In this document: positions 15,273 to 23,339 of the stretch, one piece after another | Position numbering within the stretch: the first letter of the stretch is position 1 | How the letters are laid out: every line of letters begins with the position of its first letter | Assembly: GCA_021107855.1 (NCBI GenBank) | Contig: JAIORZ010000006.1 | Location: forward strand, 1-32,479 | DNA length: 32,479 nt | Source of the DNA: an archaeon | GTDB lineage: Archaea; Nanobdellota; Nanobdellia; Pacearchaeales; GW2011-AR1 | Reading direction: 5' to 3' | Notes under the pieces: generated by a model | What the model was told of the DNA's origin: nothing | What the model saw: only the letters and a program-made list of their open reading frames with translations | Databases searched by the model: none | Made by a program: the position numbers and the translations under genes

Positions 15273-15925
15273 TGGATGAAGAACATACAAAGAATTTAGT
15301 TAAATTGTATTTGAAGGAGAAGACTGAAATTTTAAAGGAATTTCCCGTGGACGATGTAGTAAAAGTGGCCGATGTAGTTTGGGATACGTATAATCGAGGT
15401 GGAACCGTATATGCTTGTGGGAATGGTGGGAATGCTGCATATGTTTCTAATATGCTCACAGATTTTTCTATGCATCCATTTGTTTCAGACGATAAATCAA
15501 AGCCCATCAGTTCAAATGTTCCGCGCTTAAAAGTATATCATATGGTAAATGAGGGGAGTACCTTAACCGCTCTTTTGAATGATATCGGACCAGAATACAT
15601 CTTTAGCCACCAGCTTATTAATAATTCTGCTCAAGAAGGAGATATTTTATTTGGGTTTAGTGGTAGCGGGAATTCTGGTAATGTTCTTGAGGCATTTAAG
15701 ATTGCTAAAGAACGAGGCATAGAAACTGTAGCTATAACTCGTGGCAATGGTGGGAAATCGAAAGACCTTGCTGATTACTGCATTGTTATACCTGGGGCGT
15801 CTACCTTTCCAGGACAAGTAGGCGGGAATGATAATAATTTTCATTTTGAAGACGCTCTTTCGTCAATACCTCATATTATCACAGGAATATTAAGGGAGAG
15901 AATTACAAAGCAATATGGCAGATAA
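15272..15925 (+). CDS. SIS-domain phosphosugar isomerase, GmhA-like
   Basis: This 217-residue single SIS domain has GNGGNAAYVSN (about 50-60; the family reads GNGGSAADA), TALLNDIG, and GFSGSGNSGNVLEAF (about 128-142). The stretch VAITRGNGGKSKDLADYCIVIPG is typical of sedoheptulose-7-phosphate isomerases (GmhA, ~195 aa). The C-terminal zinc-ligand region differs: instead of the usual Q-E-x-H arrangement there is FHFEDAL, so the metal site may be altered. GmhA converts sedoheptulose 7-phosphate to D-glycero-D-manno-heptose 7-phosphate. Transketolase, whose two halves follow immediately, makes sedoheptulose 7-phosphate, which supports a related reaction here. Confidence 0.8.
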   Translation: MDEEHTKNLVKLYLKEKTEILKEFPVDDVVKVADVVWDTYNRGGTVYACGNGGNAAYVSNMLTDFSMHPFVSDDKSKPISSNVPRLKVYHMVNEGSTLTALLNDIGPEYIFSHQLINNSAQEGDILFGFSGSGNSGNVLEAFKIAKERGIETVAITRGNGGKSKDLADYCIVIPGASTFPGQVGGNDNNFHFEDALSSIPHIITGILRERITKQYGR

Positions 15926-16742
15926 TGAAATAGAACTTGGAGCAAAGTCAAAAGAGCTTAGGAAGACAATACTAAAAATGGTTTATGAATCTGGAGCTGG
16001 GCATTTGGGAGGATCTCTTTCTTGGGCAGATATAGGAACAGTTCTTTTTTTTGATCAAATGAATTTTGAAAATCCTAACAGAGACCTCTTCATTCTTTCG
16101 AAGGGGCACTCTGTTCCAACATTATATGCACTTTTGGCTATGAAAGATGAAATTGACCCAAATTCTTTGAAAACTCTAAGGCAACTAGGTAGTCCCCTTC
16201 AGGGCCACCCAGTAGTGGGTACTCATTCAGAAATTCATGCTAGTACTGGCGCACTTGGGCAGGGACTTTCCATGGGAGTGGGATATGCTTTTGCAAATCA
16301 TGCAAAAAAAGACTCGAGTAGGACATATGTTTTACTTGGAGATGGAGAGTGTCAGGAGGGTCAGGTTTGGGAGGCTGCTATGTCTGCTTCAGCTCTGGCG
16401 ACAAAGGGGAGAATAGCTGGCTTAACTGCAATCGTCGATTACAATGGTGCCCAAGGTGACAATACATTAGATGAGACAATGCCCTCTATGAAGCCCCTGG
16501 CGGATAAGTGGGAGAGTTTTGGCTGGTACGTTCAAGAAGTTGATGGGCACGATATCGGTCAAATAAAGAAAGCATATAAATCCTCAGCGAATAGATTAGA
16601 CAAGCCTTCTATTGTTATCGCCCACACAAAAAAGGGAAGTGGAGTTTCCTTTATGGAAGCTGAGCCGCTCAAATGGCATGGCGGAAGTTTAGACTCTCGA
16701 TTATATGAAGCTGCATTAAAAGACTTGGAGGGCAAAAAATGA
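15915..16742 (+). CDS. Transketolase N-terminal (TPP-binding) subunit
   Basis: This 275-residue protein contains GHLGGSLSWADI (H30), SKGH (H65), and GALGQGLSMGVGYA. The TPP/Mg motif starts GDGECQEGQ (142-150) and ends VDYNGAQ (N177). This is the first half of transketolase as a separate subunit, the usual archaeal arrangement, of about the usual length. It transfers two-carbon units between ketose and aldose phosphates in the cytoplasm, together with the next gene. It overlaps the SIS gene by 11 nt and the C-subunit by an ATGA junction. In this operon it probably supplies a seven- or five-carbon ketose phosphate for sugar activation, rather than general metabolism (inference). Confidence 0.93.
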   Translation: MADNEIELGAKSKELRKTILKMVYESGAGHLGGSLSWADIGTVLFFDQMNFENPNRDLFILSKGHSVPTLYALLAMKDEIDPNSLKTLRQLGSPLQGHPVVGTHSEIHASTGALGQGLSMGVGYAFANHAKKDSSRTYVLLGDGECQEGQVWEAAMSASALATKGRIAGLTAIVDYNGAQGDNTLDETMPSMKPLADKWESFGWYVQEVDGHDIGQIKKAYKSSANRLDKPSIVIAHTKKGSGVSFMEAEPLKWHGGSLDSRLYEAALKDLEGKK

Positions 16743-17686
16743 ATGGCAAACTAAAATCTCAGAGAGAATCTTTTGGAGAAGCAATACTTGAAGCTGGAAG
16801 GAAAAATGATAATATTTATGTATTTACCTCGGATTTGGGGGGACCTACGAAAGTAAAAGAATTTGCAAAAGAATTTCCTGAAAGATTTGGGGATTTGGGG
16901 ATTGCGGAACAACATGCAATTTCCTTTGTAGGCGGAGCAGCATTAGCGGGGCTGAGGCCATTTTATACGACCTTCGGGGTATTTGCTGCCTCTAATTATG
17001 GACAGATAAGACAATCAATTGCATATAGTAAAGCTCCTGTAGTAATAGTCGGCACCCACGCCGGCTTAATAGGGAAAGACGGTGCTTCCCATCAGGCATT
17101 AGAAGAAATTGCCCTAATGTCTTCCTTGCCAGGGATGAATGTACTTCAGCCGGCAGACGATATTGAAACAAAACAAATTGTGAATTTTTTAGCTAATAAC
17201 AACATGACGGCTTACTTGAGACTTTCAAGGCACCCTCAAGAAAATGTCCACGATGAAAACTATCAATTTGGATTTAACAAGGCAACAAAATTAATGGAAA
17301 GCCCAGAGCCCAAAATAGCTATTTTCTCTACGGGATATATGTCTACGCATGCTCTGGATGCCGCTAAAAAATTATCTAAAGAAGGCATCTCTATAGAAGT
17401 TGTAAATTTTTCAACGTTAAACCCGATAGACAAGGAGATGGTGAATGGTTACAAGGATAAAGGCATCGAAAGAATTTATACGCTTGAAGATCACAACATC
17501 AACGGTGGCTTGGGATCTAGAATTTGTGAAATTGTTGCAGAAGATGGCATTGCGACAAAGGTGACTAGGCTTGGAATGAATACTTTTGGGACGAGTGGGA
17601 GTCCAAACGACCTCTATAAAAAATTTGGTTTGGATGTTGAGAGTATTGCTAACAAAATATCTGAAGATTTGAAACCGGATCTGTAA
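16739..17686 (+). CDS. Transketolase C-terminal subunit
   Basis: This 315-residue protein has the pyrimidine-binding domain (GDLGIAEQHAI, with E57 the likely TPP-activating glutamate; FYTTFGVFAA; GTHAGLIGKDGASHQALEE). A C-terminal transketolase domain follows (IAIFSTGYMSTHALDAAKKL, TLEDHNINGGLGSRI). Length and order match the archaeal split C-subunit. Translation is coupled to the N-subunit by ATGA, as expected for a 1:1 complex. It is the last gene of the operon. The 106 bp after it (17687-17792) contain no gene and lead to a convergent HAD gene. Confidence 0.93.
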   Translation: MNGKLKSQRESFGEAILEAGRKNDNIYVFTSDLGGPTKVKEFAKEFPERFGDLGIAEQHAISFVGGAALAGLRPFYTTFGVFAASNYGQIRQSIAYSKAPVVIVGTHAGLIGKDGASHQALEEIALMSSLPGMNVLQPADDIETKQIVNFLANNNMTAYLRLSRHPQENVHDENYQFGFNKATKLMESPEPKIAIFSTGYMSTHALDAAKKLSKEGISIEVVNFSTLNPIDKEMVNGYKDKGIERIYTLEDHNINGGLGSRICEIVAEDGIATKVTRLGMNTFGTSGSPNDLYKKFGLDVESIANKISEDLKPDL

Positions 17687-17792
17687 TTATAATTTAAAAC
17701 ATTTAGAGTGAAACTTGTTGACTTTCTACTCGTTCTGGTAGTGTTGTATGAATAGTTTGTATTGCGCGTTAATTATTTGGAGGTTTGTTTCT

Positions 17793-18473
17793 TCAGGACT
17801 TATTGCTTTTAATAATTTTTGAGATTTCGCTTATATTAGTTAAAATATAATCAACTTCGGTTTTTTTGGGGGCAAAGACCTTGCCTCTTCCCCAGGGAAT
17901 CCAGGCAGTTTTCATTCCCAAATTGCTTGCCGGGATTAAATCCGTCTTATACCTATCTCCGACAACTAAAACTTCTTTTGGAGAATACTGAAACTCATTT
18001 AAGGCTTTTTTATATGGCGCTGTTTTATTATAATCGGTAACTGCAAAAATCTTTCTAAATTTATTAATGTTAATTCCGGCATCCTTTATTTTTTTTATTT
18101 GTCTTCCTTCCTCTCCGCTTGTTACAATTGCAAGATCAATTGCTGATTCATTAAGTTTTCTGATTGTTTCTAGTGCCTTGGGTAATGGCTTTATTTTTCC
18201 TTCTAAATTAAAAAAGTGTATAGCTTTTTTTCCATGCTTCATGTATTTGCTAACACTCTCACTTATTTCGTTTAGGTATTTCGTGATTGCTTCGGCGGAA
18301 TTTTTTGATGTGTTATTAATTTCGTTTAATCTCTCAACCGCTTTATTGAAATCTTCTACCTTCAATCCTTTATTGACCATTGCTTGTACGGCGCTATTAA
18401 TGGATTCTGGGAAAGAAGCACTCCAACTGTCAATCAAACAGTCATCTAAATCAAAAATAACTAATTTATACAT
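17793..18473 (-). CDS. HAD-superfamily phosphatase
   Basis: This 226-residue protein has HAD motif I FDLDDCLID (nucleophile D8, general acid D10), a helical cap from about 15 to 95, motif II IVTSG, a lysine in the TAPYKKAL region (motif III), and motif IV VVGDRYKTDL. The cap makes it a subfamily I enzyme like phosphoglycolate phosphatase rather than capless GmhB. It is convergent to the transketolase operon and has its own TATA-like box. A sugar phosphatase step is needed in heptose activation, and this enzyme is positioned to supply it, but its substrate is not readable. Confidence 0.85.
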   Translation of the reverse strand: MYKLVIFDLDDCLIDSWSASFPESINSAVQAMVNKGLKVEDFNKAVERLNEINNTSKNSAEAITKYLNEISESVSKYMKHGKKAIHFFNLEGKIKPLPKALETIRKLNESAIDLAIVTSGEEGRQIKKIKDAGININKFRKIFAVTDYNKTAPYKKALNEFQYSPKEVLVVGDRYKTDLIPASNLGMKTAWIPWGRGKVFAPKKTEVDYILTNISEISKIIKSNKS

Positions 18474-18494
18474 GCAATTTTAATTTGAAACGGA

Positions 18495-18502
18495 CTTATA
18501 AG
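18495..18502 (-). promoter_or_regulatory. TATA-like box for HAD phosphatase
   Basis: CTTATAAG is centred 25 nt upstream of the ATG at 18473 on the minus strand, fitting a leaderless transcript. Confidence 0.45.
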
Positions 18503-18523
18503 CTTTCTCTTAATATCCTAAAT

Positions 18524-19618
18524 TTATTTGAATAGTTTTAAGAAATTTGTTTTGTATTTATGAAAAACGAATTCTCTCAAAAAAAGAATTCTTGCATTTT
18601 TTCCCAGCTGTTCCCAGTTAGTTTTTCTTAGAACGATTGAGGCAATCTCCTTGGGAGTATTTTTCTTCAGTAGAAACCCCGTTTTGCCATGTTCCACGAT
18701 AGATGGAATTGATCCTTCTTTGTTCGCGATAACGGGGACCCCATACATATATGCTTCTATCAAAACTCTTCCAAAGGTGTCTCTTTCTGTTGGATAGATT
18801 AAAACATTTGCATTATCTAAAAACTTTAGCCATTCTTTCCCGAGTTTTTTCCCGTGTGCAAAAACTTTTTTTTCTAATTTGTTTTTTTTAATAAATTTTT
18901 CAAAATACTCTTTATCTTCTTTATTCCACCAGCCTCCTACAAAATCACATTTAAAATTAAAATTTTTTTTATCTAGTATTTTGCATGTATCCAGAAGTTT
19001 TGGCCAGCCCTTTCTTCTGTCCATATTTGACAAAAATAAAATGTTAAATTGTTTATTCTCTTTTCTTTTTTTGATAATCTCTTTTATGTTTTTGTTAGAA
19101 ATTTCATTTTTGATAGCATTTGGCAGGATAAAAATATCTTTCTTCTGAATCATTTCTCTTAAATCTCTAATTAGTTCTTTTCCTAGAATGATTGCCCTAT
19201 TACCCGTATACATGTTTTTTAATATCCTTTTCCCAAAAAAACTATTCCAAGTTTTATTTAAAATCCTACTTCTAATATGAAATAAAATTTGACCTTTCCA
19301 ATATCTTTTAATTTCTCGGACAAATAACCAGTCCCGGATTAATCCCAATGAATATGTTGCGGGAACAAAGTAAATTAAATCTGGTTTGAAGTTTTGAGTT
19401 TGTTTTTTAATTTGTTTTTTTACATAGAAAATACCTTTAATTTTATCTAAATTTATTTTCCCAATATCGCTCATCTCTTTGGAATAATTTAATTTAATGT
19501 TTTGAATTTTGAATTTTTTGGAATCTTTTAATATTTTTAAGCACATTTGGCTTGATGCTGCACTTCCGTAGTGAGGTGGTGGTAGCGGACTCAAAAATAA
19601 TATTTTTTTCAATTTCAT
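18524..19618 (-). CDS. GT4 family glycosyltransferase
   Basis: This 364-residue GT-B protein begins ILFLSPLPPPHYGSA, a typical N-domain nucleotide loop. The C-domain shows ILFLSNMDRRKGW, CDFVGGWW, VFAHGKKLGKEW, VLIYPTERDTFGRVLIEAY (E-x7-E) and GSIPSIVEHGKTGFLL. It would add a sugar to a lipid-linked intermediate at the cytoplasmic face. Its start overlaps the WecG-like gene by 4 nt, so the two are co-translated. It is the last gene of the leftward cluster. Confidence 0.88.
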   Translation of the reverse strand: MKLKKILFLSPLPPPHYGSAASSQMCLKILKDSKKFKIQNIKLNYSKEMSDIGKINLDKIKGIFYVKKQIKKQTQNFKPDLIYFVPATYSLGLIRDWLFVREIKRYWKGQILFHIRSRILNKTWNSFFGKRILKNMYTGNRAIILGKELIRDLREMIQKKDIFILPNAIKNEISNKNIKEIIKKRKENKQFNILFLSNMDRRKGWPKLLDTCKILDKKNFNFKCDFVGGWWNKEDKEYFEKFIKKNKLEKKVFAHGKKLGKEWLKFLDNANVLIYPTERDTFGRVLIEAYMYGVPVIANKEGSIPSIVEHGKTGFLLKKNTPKEIASIVLRKTNWEQLGKNARILFLREFVFHKYKTNFLKLFK

Positions 19619-20334
19619 TTTTCAATTTTGATGTTTTTCAAATGTTTTAGTGCAGCAAAACTTTTTAGAATTTTTTCCTTAGAATATTTAAAATCAGTAA
19701 CGCCACGATAAATCCATTCAGCCCCTAATTTATTAAAAATAATTGGGGCTTCTTTTTTTTTCCCAATCAAAAAATCGAATGCTGCCCCAACGGTAAAAAA
19801 ATATCTGACAGAGGTTTTTTCAAATAAGTCCTGGGCTAAAAAATGTTGTTTTGGGCTGGAAATTCCTAGCCATACGAAATCAGGTTTAAAATCGTTGATT
19901 AGTTTAGATATTTTTTTAATTTCTTTTTTTGAAAATTTGGTTTCTTTAATGAATGTTGGATAGTGGTACTTTAATAATTTTTTATTTAAGTGCTGAAGTT
20001 TTTTGTGGGGCAATTCTCCAGATGCAATAATAAAAAAGTGTTTTTTGTTTTTTGTTTTTTTTGGATTAGATAGAAATTCTTTAGTAAATGTGGGTCCGCG
20101 ATTTTTTGGGATTTTTTTAAAATTCATTAGTGATAAAAAAAGTGTTATTGTTGTGCCATCTATAAAATTAAGATGGTTTTTGGAGTTTAATAAATTTTTA
20201 TACTCTTTGTTGGTTGAAAAATCGTATAAACTTTCGAGATTGAGAAAATTGATGATTTTTCTATTTTTATTTTTAGAGATAAATTCTGTTAATTGTTTTT
20301 TGTTTTTTGTTTGGAATTTTAATTTGTTTTTCAT
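19615..20334 (-). CDS. WecG/TagA/CpsF-family glycosyltransferase (GT26)
   Basis: This 239-residue protein has NFLNLESLYDF, FIDGTTITLF (conserved Asp in the D-G motif), FVWLGISSPKQHFLAQDL (family P-K-Q-E site, here P-K-Q-H), VGAAFDFLIGKKKEAP and LGAEWIYRG. These are the hallmarks of GT26 enzymes, which add N-acetylmannosaminuronic acid, ManNAc or similar to a membrane-lipid-linked GlcNAc. The His in place of the usual Glu after PKQ is worth noting. A TATA-like GTTATAAAAAG (20354-20364) upstream suggests its own promoter, although it lies only 53 nt behind the flippase gene. Confidence 0.88.
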   Translation of the reverse strand: MKNKLKFQTKNKKQLTEFISKNKNRKIINFLNLESLYDFSTNKEYKNLLNSKNHLNFIDGTTITLFLSLMNFKKIPKNRGPTFTKEFLSNPKKTKNKKHFFIIASGELPHKKLQHLNKKLLKYHYPTFIKETKFSKKEIKKISKLINDFKPDFVWLGISSPKQHFLAQDLFEKTSVRYFFTVGAAFDFLIGKKKEAPIIFNKLGAEWIYRGVTDFKYSKEKILKSFAALKHLKNIKIEK

Positions 20335-20353
20335 GTTATCTTTTGGATAATAA

Positions 20354-20364
20354 GTTATAAAAAG
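20354..20364 (-). promoter_or_regulatory. TATA-like box for the WecG-GT4 pair
   Basis: GTTATAAAAAG is centred 25 nt upstream of the ATG at 20334 on the minus strand. Confidence 0.45.
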
Positions 20365-20387
20365 TTAATTGTATGTTTAAAATAAAG

Positions 20388-21752
20388 CTATATTTTTCTC
20401 TTTGATAAGATTAATCCGCCTAAGTAAAATATTCTGGAACAAATTGTGGCGATACATGCTCCGATAACTCCTTCCATCATCCCAAATTGTAGTCCATAGG
20501 AGATAAACCAGATGTTTAGAATTATATTTACAATTGTTGATGTGATTAATAATTTGGCTATTAGTCTTGTTTTTTTAAGAGATACAAAGTAGGAGATGTA
20601 AATCCCTGATAAAGGTAATGTTATTAATAATATTGAAAATAATTTTAGGATGATAGTCGCTGGAAGGAATCTTCCTCCGTAAATCATTAATATATATTCG
20701 GCCATAAAATAGGTAAAGATCATTGTGGCGGCTCCTATTGATAATGTAAAGTTTTTTGTTTTTTCGAAAATTTTCTCTAACAATTTTCCTTGTAGTCTCG
20801 AAAAAACCGGGAGAACCGACGCGGCAATAAAGCCTATAATCAATCCAGCTGATCCTATAAGCCCGAATGCTGCTCCATAATATCCAATATAGGTTGCGTC
20901 ACTAATATAATGCCCAAGCATCAATGTGTCAATATACCCAAAAAATGTTCCAGAAAGTAGGGTAAAAGAAAGTGGTAATATAAATTTTTTTAATTCTTGT
21001 TTTTCCTGTTTTTTTAATCCACTTGCTTTTTTTCTTAAATATAATATTTGTTTTTTGGAGATTATTCTTAGATACAAAAAAGAGATAAAATGACAGAATA
21101 CTAGAATTAAAATTATTCCAGTAATAATCATTGACCCTCCTAAGTTTATTTTTAAGAAATATAACAGCCCCAACGGAATTAATATAAATCTTGATATCTG
21201 AAAAATTATTTCTTTTGCCATCCCGGCTTTAAAATTATTCCCTGCCTGAAAGGCTGTGTTAATATATTCTGCTAATATGGACATTGGGATATAAAGTCCA
21301 CCCGCTAAAAGCGCATAAAATATTGGTTTATTATACCAGTAATTTGATATAAGATAAGCTGATAACATTAGGGTACCCGAAGAAATAATTAGTAAATATA
21401 TTTTATATTTCAACAGTCCTTTAAAATATGTTTTTGCCTTTTCTGGATTATTTTTTCCTAGTGTTTTAGACACAAATATTAGCATTGTTGTTGAAATTCC
21501 TAAATCTGAAAATGTGGAAAACAAGAGTATTGTTGAGAGAGTTAATGTATAAAGTCCAAAAAATTCTGGCGCTAACATTCTCGCAATTATAATCATGAAA
21601 ATTAAGCTTCCGAATTTTGCAATTAAATTTGTTATTAACTTATATGTCGAATTTTTTACTACTTGTCCTGTTGGACCTGAAAAATCTCTTTTTTTAAATC
21701 TACTAAATATATTTTTTATATCTCCAGCCTCTTCTTCTATGATATGATTCAT
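20388..21752 (-). CDS. Wzx-like polysaccharide flippase (MOP superfamily)
   Basis: This 454-residue polytopic membrane protein has about 12-14 hydrophobic segments. The N-terminal LITNLIAKFGSLIFMIIIAR, then MLAPEFFGLYTL, is the classic Wzx/RfbX start. TLMLGHYISDATYIGYYGAA is the conserved middle. Such proteins flip lipid-linked oligosaccharides across the membrane. It follows secD by 44 nt, with a weak TATA-like stretch near 21773-21783. Together with the AglB-like tail at the left edge and the glycosyltransferases, it would complete an assemble-flip-transfer route. Confidence 0.9.
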   Translation of the reverse strand: MNHIIEEEAGDIKNIFSRFKKRDFSGPTGQVVKNSTYKLITNLIAKFGSLIFMIIIARMLAPEFFGLYTLTLSTILLFSTFSDLGISTTMLIFVSKTLGKNNPEKAKTYFKGLLKYKIYLLIISSGTLMLSAYLISNYWYNKPIFYALLAGGLYIPMSILAEYINTAFQAGNNFKAGMAKEIIFQISRFILIPLGLLYFLKINLGGSMIITGIILILVFCHFISFLYLRIISKKQILYLRKKASGLKKQEKQELKKFILPLSFTLLSGTFFGYIDTLMLGHYISDATYIGYYGAAFGLIGSAGLIIGFIAASVLPVFSRLQGKLLEKIFEKTKNFTLSIGAATMIFTYFMAEYILMIYGGRFLPATIILKLFSILLITLPLSGIYISYFVSLKKTRLIAKLLITSTIVNIILNIWFISYGLQFGMMEGVIGACIATICSRIFYLGGLILSKRKI

Positions 21753-21796
21753 AATTTTTGAAAGTTTTCGTCGTTTTTATTTCTTCGTGTAAGTAT

Positions 21797-23338
21797 CTAT
21801 TCTTCCAGCTGCCGTGCAATATCTGCAAACGCCGGTCGAGAAATTAAAACCCCTGTTGTAATTCCAATCAATGTTGTAACTGCGAATCCTTTCAGAAGTC
21901 CTGCTGAAGCCGCTCCGATGCCCATGAAGCCGAGAAATCCTGTTAGTGGTATCATCGCTACGAATGTTGTTGTGAATGCTGTGACGATGATGAAGAGAGC
22001 TTTCTTGATTCGTTGTGTTATTGATTGGTTTTTGTCCTGGGATTCGTCTAGGATTATTAGTTGTGAGTCTATTCCTGTTCCTATCGCGGCTATGATCCCG
22101 GCTATGGATGGTAGGTCGAGGTTCCAGCTTATTAGGGACGCTGTTCCGAGGATTATTAGGACTTCGGAGAGCGAGACTGTTACCAGGGCTATGGATGCTT
22201 TTATTTTTCTGTATCTGACGAAGACGATTATGGAGACCGCTGCTATTGCGAAGAGTCCGGCTAGTAGAAGTTGTTTTGTGAATTGCTCTCCGAGATTTGG
22301 CGAGATTTTGTCGATTTTTACAATTTCTAATTGGAATGGGAGGGAGCCTGTGATTAGGATTGTTTGTAGTTGTTTCATTTCTTCTTTCGCTGCTTCAATT
22401 GCTTCGTTTCTATCTACGCCTTGACCGGAACCTGATATTGAAATTTGTGTTGTTACGGAGCCTTTTAGTGACGTTCCGATGTTTAGGGATTGTGTTAATT
22501 TGTCGTCGATAAAGAAGTCGAGTTTTTTGCTTAGGTAGGAGCCGTTGATTGATAGTTTGTCTGTGATGTCGGCGTGTCGTTGTGCTGCTTCTTCAGATAG
22601 GAATATTGTGAATTGGAAGTTGCAGGCTTCTCCTCCTTGGATTGCAAAGCATTCTGTTATTATCGCGTCGGAGCCTGTTCTGCCTACGTGAGTTATGTCT
22701 TCCTCTCCGCCTATGAAAACTGTGTCGTTTCCTATTTTCGCCTCGAAGTGTCCTTGTTTTGCGATTAATTCTTCTAGGTCTTCTGGGCTTGAGCCCGCGA
22801 TTTCTATTCCCATTAAGTTATCTCCTGAGGATGTTTTTACTTTGAAGAATTTGACGTCGGAGAGACCGTATACGTTGAGTCGTTGTTCGGAAACTGCGAT
22901 TAGGTCGTTTAGTTGTGCGTCATTTAGTGGGACATCCGCTTTGATGAATGCTCGAGCTCCTCCTCTTAGGTCTAATCCGGTTTTTATTTTTGTTAGGGAT
23001 ATTTTTTCTAGTGCTATTGATTCTACTGCCGTTTTATCGTAGAGGTTTATGACTTCGAGTTTGTCTGTTAATATTTCGAGCTTGGCTGTTTGGTTTTCTT
23101 CTAAATTTGTGATTATTGACATTGCTTGTGCATACTCTTCCATGGATGTTATTTCTTGTTCATTAATTGATTGTAATATCATTCCTTCGCGGAGGCCGTC
23201 TTGGAATAGTGTTGAGTTTGGGTTTACTGATGTTATTAGGAGTCCTTTTTGTAGAACTTGTGGTGGGATTCCGAAAACTGAGATAAGGGATAAGAGAACT
23301 ACCACGATTAGTATCCATATTCTGAATGTTATTCTCAT
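21797..23338 (-). CDS. secD: Protein-export membrane protein SecD
   Basis: The 513 residues begin with a transmembrane helix (about 8-25) and an extracytoplasmic region. Near 35-85 lies a stretch reading LITSVNPNSTLFQDGLREGM, then ILQSINEQEITS, which looks PDZ-like. The SecD signature GLDLRGGARAFIKAD follows at about 120. Five C-terminal membrane segments include GIIAAIGTGIDSQLIILDES, the conserved RND-type helix. With SecF it helps protein export using the proton gradient. secF lies immediately upstream (1-nt gap), so secF-secD are co-transcribed leftwards. Codon use is G-richer than in the glycan genes. Confidence 0.95.
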   Translation of the reverse strand: MRITFRIWILIVVVLLSLISVFGIPPQVLQKGLLITSVNPNSTLFQDGLREGMILQSINEQEITSMEEYAQAMSIITNLEENQTAKLEILTDKLEVINLYDKTAVESIALEKISLTKIKTGLDLRGGARAFIKADVPLNDAQLNDLIAVSEQRLNVYGLSDVKFFKVKTSSGDNLMGIEIAGSSPEDLEELIAKQGHFEAKIGNDTVFIGGEEDITHVGRTGSDAIITECFAIQGGEACNFQFTIFLSEEAAQRHADITDKLSINGSYLSKKLDFFIDDKLTQSLNIGTSLKGSVTTQISISGSGQGVDRNEAIEAAKEEMKQLQTILITGSLPFQLEIVKIDKISPNLGEQFTKQLLLAGLFAIAAVSIIVFVRYRKIKASIALVTVSLSEVLIILGTASLISWNLDLPSIAGIIAAIGTGIDSQLIILDESQDKNQSITQRIKKALFIIVTAFTTTFVAMIPLTGFLGFMGIGAASAGLLKGFAVTTLIGITTGVLISRPAFADIARQLEE

Positions 23339-23339
23339 T

